Shown here piece after piece: positions 38,197-40,730 of a stretch of DNA of 40,730 nt. Location: assembly GCF_017744555.1 (NCBI RefSeq), contig NZ_JAGIBD010000029.1:1-40730 (forward strand). Direction: 5' to 3'. Origin of the DNA: Cellulomonas sp. (GTDB lineage: Bacteria > Actinomycetota > Actinomycetes > Actinomycetales > Cellulomonadaceae). The position numbers and the translations under genes were made by a program. The notes beneath the pieces were generated by a model, which ran no database searches, had not been told where the DNA came from, and saw only the letters and a list, made by a program, of their open reading frames with translations. Every line of letters starts with the position of its first letter. Position 1 is the first letter of the stretch.

Positions 38197-39225
38197 GTGC
38201 CCGTGACGTTGCAGGACGTGGCACGCGAGGCCGGCGTCTCCCCCGCCACCGCCTCACGCGCGCTCAACGCCCCCGAGCTCGTCGCGCCCGCCCGTCGCGA
38301 GCACGTCCGGAAGGTCGCCGCACAGCTCGGGTACCGCCCCAACCGCGCCGCCCGCGAGCTCATCACCGGACGCACCGGCAACCTGTGCCTCGTCGTCCCG
38401 GACCTCGAGAACCCGTTCTTCGCCGCCGTCGCCAAGGGTGTCCAGGCCCGCGCGCGTGCGCTGGGGCTCGCCGTCGTGGTCGCCGACTCCGAGGAGGACG
38501 GCCACCTCGAGACCGAGCTGGTCGGACGGCTCGGCGCGCAGGTCGACGGGGTCGTGCTGTGCTCGCCACGCATGACCGACGAGGCGCTCGACGAGGCCCT
38601 GGCCCGCGACGTCCCGCTCCTCCTCGTGAACCGCGAGCACCCCGGCGCGGCGTCCGTCGTCATCGACAACGCCGACGGCGTCCGTCAGGCCGTCGCCCAC
38701 CTGCACGCGCTCGGGCACCGGCGCATCGCCTACGCGGGCGGGCCTGCAGGGTCGTGGTCGGACGCCCGACGTCGCGAAGGCCTCCACCGGGCAGCCGCGT
38801 CGCTGCCGGGGACCGAGGTCGTCGAGCTCGGACACGTGGCACCCGTGTTCGACGGCGGGGTGTCCGTCGCCGATCTCGTCGTCGCGAACGCCGCGACCGC
38901 GGTGCTCGCCCACAACGACCTCGTCGCGCTCGGCATCCTGCACCGGCTCGTGGCCCGCGGGGTGCGGGTGCCGGACGACGTGTCCGTGGTCGGGTACGAC
39001 GACAGCCCCGCCGCGACCCTCGTCGCGCCGGCCCTGACGACCGTGCGCGTGCCGCTCGCACGGCTCGGGCGGGATGCCGTCGACGCGCTCGTCAACCACG
39101 CGCCCCGAGCCGCCCGGCGGCGCACCGCGTCCGGCGAGACCGAGTCGCCCGCGCCCGTGCGGCTGTCCGTCGAGCTCGTCGTCCGCGACTCGACCGGCGT
39201 GGCCGCGACCGCAGGAGACGCATGA
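38197..39225 (+). CDS. LacI-family transcriptional regulator of the glucuronate genes
   Basis: This 342-residue regulator starts directly with the HTH (VTLQDVAREAGVSPATASRALNAPEL). The ligand domain has [42 protein letters not shown] and VSVVGYDDSPAATLVAPALTTV. GTG 38197 was chosen because GGAGGG lies 4 bases before it and it places the HTH at the N-terminus; an ATG at 38152 is part of the operator. The last codons overlap the uxuB ATG (ATGA, 39222-39225). Its sister is the LacI at 13167-14165, with which it shares SWSD(A/G)RRR and overall layout. It is probably the uronate-responsive repressor of both divergent units. Confidence 0.92.
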   Translation: MPVTLQDVAREAGVSPATASRALNAPELVAPARREHVRKVAAQLGYRPNRAARELITGRTGNLCLVVPDLENPFFAAVAKGVQARARALGLAVVVADSEEDGHLETELVGRLGAQVDGVVLCSPRMTDEALDEALARDVPLLLVNREHPGAASVVIDNADGVRQAVAHLHALGHRRIAYAGGPAGSWSDARRREGLHRAAASLPGTEVVELGHVAPVFDGGVSVADLVVANAATAVLAHNDLVALGILHRLVARGVRVPDDVSVVGYDDSPAATLVAPALTTVRVPLARLGRDAVDALVNHAPRAARRRTASGETESPAPVRLSVELVVRDSTGVAATAGDA

Positions 39226-40697
39226 CGCCGCGCCTGTCCCTCGCCACCTGGCGATCCGCCACCGGACGACCCGACGTCACGCTGCCCGCCCTCGACCCGG
39301 AGGACCTGGGCACCGGCATCGTGCACCTCGGCCTCGGGGCGTTCCACCGCGCGCACCAGGCGGTGCTGACCGAGGACGCCGCGACCGCGACCGGCGACGT
39401 CCGCTGGGGCATCCTCGGCGTCACGCAACGCAGCGCCCGCGTCGCCGACCAGCTCGCGCCGCAGGACGGCCTGTACGGGGTGCTGACGAAGGGCACGACG
39501 GAGACGTCGCTGCGGGTCGTCGGCACGGTGCGCGGCGTGGCCTTCCCCGGCGCGGACACGGAGCGGGTGCTCGCGACGATCGCCGCGCCGACCACCCACG
39601 TCGTCACGCTCACCGTCACCGAGAAGGGGTACCGGCGGGCGACCGGCGGCGGCCCCGACCTCACCGACCCGGACCTCGCGGCGGACCTCGCGGCGCTCGC
39701 CTCGGGGGCGGACGCTCCGGCACGGTCGCCGATCGGGCTGCTCGTCCGTGGGCTGGCTCGCCGGCACCGGGCGGACGCCGGGCCGCTCACCGTCGTGTGC
39801 TGCGACAACCTCAGCGACAACGGTGCGGTGCTCGCCGCACTCGTCGACGCGGTGCTCGCCGTGACACCGGGGGCCCGTCCGCTGCGGGACTGGGTCGCCG
39901 GCAGCGTGCGGTTCCCGTCGACGATGGTCGACCGGATCGTGCCCGCGACCGCACCCGCGCACCGCGCCGAGGCCGAGTCGCTGCTCGGGCTCGTCGACGA
40001 GGGGCTCGTGGTCGGCGAGCCGTTCTCGCAGTGGGTGGTCGAGGACGCGTTCGCCGGCCCTCGGCCCGCCTGGGAGAGCGCGGGCGCCCTGCTCACCCAC
40101 GACGTCGTGCCGTACGAGCGGGCCAAGCTGCGAATCCTCAACGCGAGCCACTCGACGCTCGCCTACCTCGGCGCGCTGCGCGGGTACGCGACGATCGCGC
40201 AGGCCGTGGCCGACCCCGACCTGGCGGCCACCGTCCGGGCGCTGGTCGACGACGACGTGCTGCCGACCCTCGCCGCGCCGCCCGGCATGGATCTCGAGCA
40301 GTACCGCGACGACGTGCTCGCCCGGTTCGCCAACCCCCACACCGGGCACACCACCGTGCAGGTCGCGATGGACGGGTCGCAGAAGCTCCCGCAGCGGCTG
40401 CTCGGGACCGTGCGGGACCGGCTGGCGGCGGGTGCGGTGCCGGTCGCGGCCGCTGCGACCATCGCGGCATGGATCGCGTACGTGCGGGCCGCGTCGCTCG
40501 GGGAGCTCGTGGTCGACGGGCGGGCCGTGGCGCTCGACGACCCTATGGCGGCGGTGCTGGCCGAGGCCGCGCGCGGGCCGCACGACGGGCTCGCCGAGCG
40601 GATGCTCGCCGTCGAGCCGGTGTTCGGGGACCTCGCGGGGTCGGCCGAGCTGGTGGGGGCCGTGCGGTCGGCGCTGGGTGGGCGCGTCACGCTCTGA
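39222..40697 (+). CDS. uxuB: Fructuronate reductase / D-mannonate oxidoreductase (long-chain mannitol dehydrogenase family)
   Basis: This 491-residue NAD-dependent enzyme is predicted to reduce D-fructuronate to D-mannonate. The nucleotide-binding motif is IVHLGLGAFHRAHQAVLTED at about residues 33-52. TVVCCDNLSDNG and FPSTMVDRIVPAT are typical, and the catalytic Lys-Asn-His set is in ERAKLRILNASHSTLAYLG. The length fits the family. It is translated from the same message as the LacI regulator through a 4-base overlap. Other members reduce mannitol, arabinitol or tagaturonate; the uxaC operon opposite makes fructuronate the best choice. Only 33 bases without features follow to the window end. 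Confidence 0.93.
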   Translation: MTPRLSLATWRSATGRPDVTLPALDPEDLGTGIVHLGLGAFHRAHQAVLTEDAATATGDVRWGILGVTQRSARVADQLAPQDGLYGVLTKGTTETSLRVVGTVRGVAFPGADTERVLATIAAPTTHVVTLTVTEKGYRRATGGGPDLTDPDLAADLAALASGADAPARSPIGLLVRGLARRHRADAGPLTVVCCDNLSDNGAVLAALVDAVLAVTPGARPLRDWVAGSVRFPSTMVDRIVPATAPAHRAEAESLLGLVDEGLVVGEPFSQWVVEDAFAGPRPAWESAGALLTHDVVPYERAKLRILNASHSTLAYLGALRGYATIAQAVADPDLAATVRALVDDDVLPTLAAPPGMDLEQYRDDVLARFANPHTGHTTVQVAMDGSQKLPQRLLGTVRDRLAAGAVPVAAAATIAAWIAYVRAASLGELVVDGRAVALDDPMAAVLAEAARGPHDGLAERMLAVEPVFGDLAGSAELVGAVRSALGGRVTL

Positions 40698-40730
40698 CCT
40701 GGACGGCGCACGCCGGCCGGCGCACGTCGG

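Noticed and set aside
1..40730. CRISPR arrays, insertion sequences, prophage, tRNA or rRNA genes
   Set aside because: I saw no regularly spaced repeats, transposase motifs, terminal inverted repeats or tRNA cloverleaf with a CCA end. Composition is even along the window.

Overview
The window is a very GC-rich (roughly 73-75%) actinobacterial chromosome segment. The dense packing, GTG starts, lack of transposases and suite of xylan-degrading enzymes fit a Cellulomonas-like soil or plant-litter actinobacterium. That taxonomic guess is inference; no rRNA or other marker is present.

Layout. (1) 1-5930: the tail of an unrecognised gene, a TrmH/SpoU RNA methyltransferase, and a minus-strand operon of sugar-binding lipoprotein, two ABC permeases and a GH51 arabinofuranosidase. 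Twin LacI-type operators precede the operon and its probable LacI regulator follows at 6024-7049. (2) 7221-13090: a housekeeping block with DedA membrane protein, HAD phosphatase, GNAT acetyltransferase, pyrE, a short-chain dehydrogenase and a long RecQ helicase. (3) 13167-17788: a LacI regulator divergent from mannonate dehydratase (ManD/RspA type) and GH67 alpha-glucuronidase. (4) 17843-27783: a minus-strand operon of GH3 glycosidase, two LplB/YtcP-type permeases, a large LplA-type binding lipoprotein, GH39 beta-xylosidase and a YesL-like membrane protein, divergent from another LacI regulator. (5) 27839-32539: aldo/keto reductase, TrmL, a GGDEF protein and a gamma-glutamyltransferase family protein. 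(6) 32734-34688: a lactonase-like amidohydrolase, a FadR-type regulator and a 62-residue orphan. (7) 34766-40697: KDG kinase, KDPG aldolase and glucuronate isomerase on the minus strand, divergent from a fourth LacI regulator and fructuronate reductase.

How the genes work together. Arabino- and glucurono-xylo-oligosaccharides made outside the cell would be imported by the two ABC systems. Intracellular GH51, GH67, GH39 and GH3 enzymes would then cleave them to arabinose, (4-O-methyl)glucuronate and xylose. Glucuronate can be taken to pyruvate and glyceraldehyde-3-phosphate entirely by enzymes in this window: UxaC, UxuB, ManD, KdgK and KDPG aldolase. The pathway is split over separate LacI-controlled units whose palindromic operators are visible. 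Neither importer has its own ATPase, so a shared MsiK/MsmX-type ATPase elsewhere is expected. No O-demethylase for 4-O-methylglucuronate is seen.

A recurring signal is that nine of the non-glycan genes have a TANNNT-like -10 box only 6-7 bases before the start codon, the signature of leaderless mRNAs. The glycan-utilisation genes mostly have Shine-Dalgarno sequences and longer leaders. I see no tRNA, rRNA, CRISPR array, insertion sequence or prophage. No gene-free gap exceeds about 260 bases.
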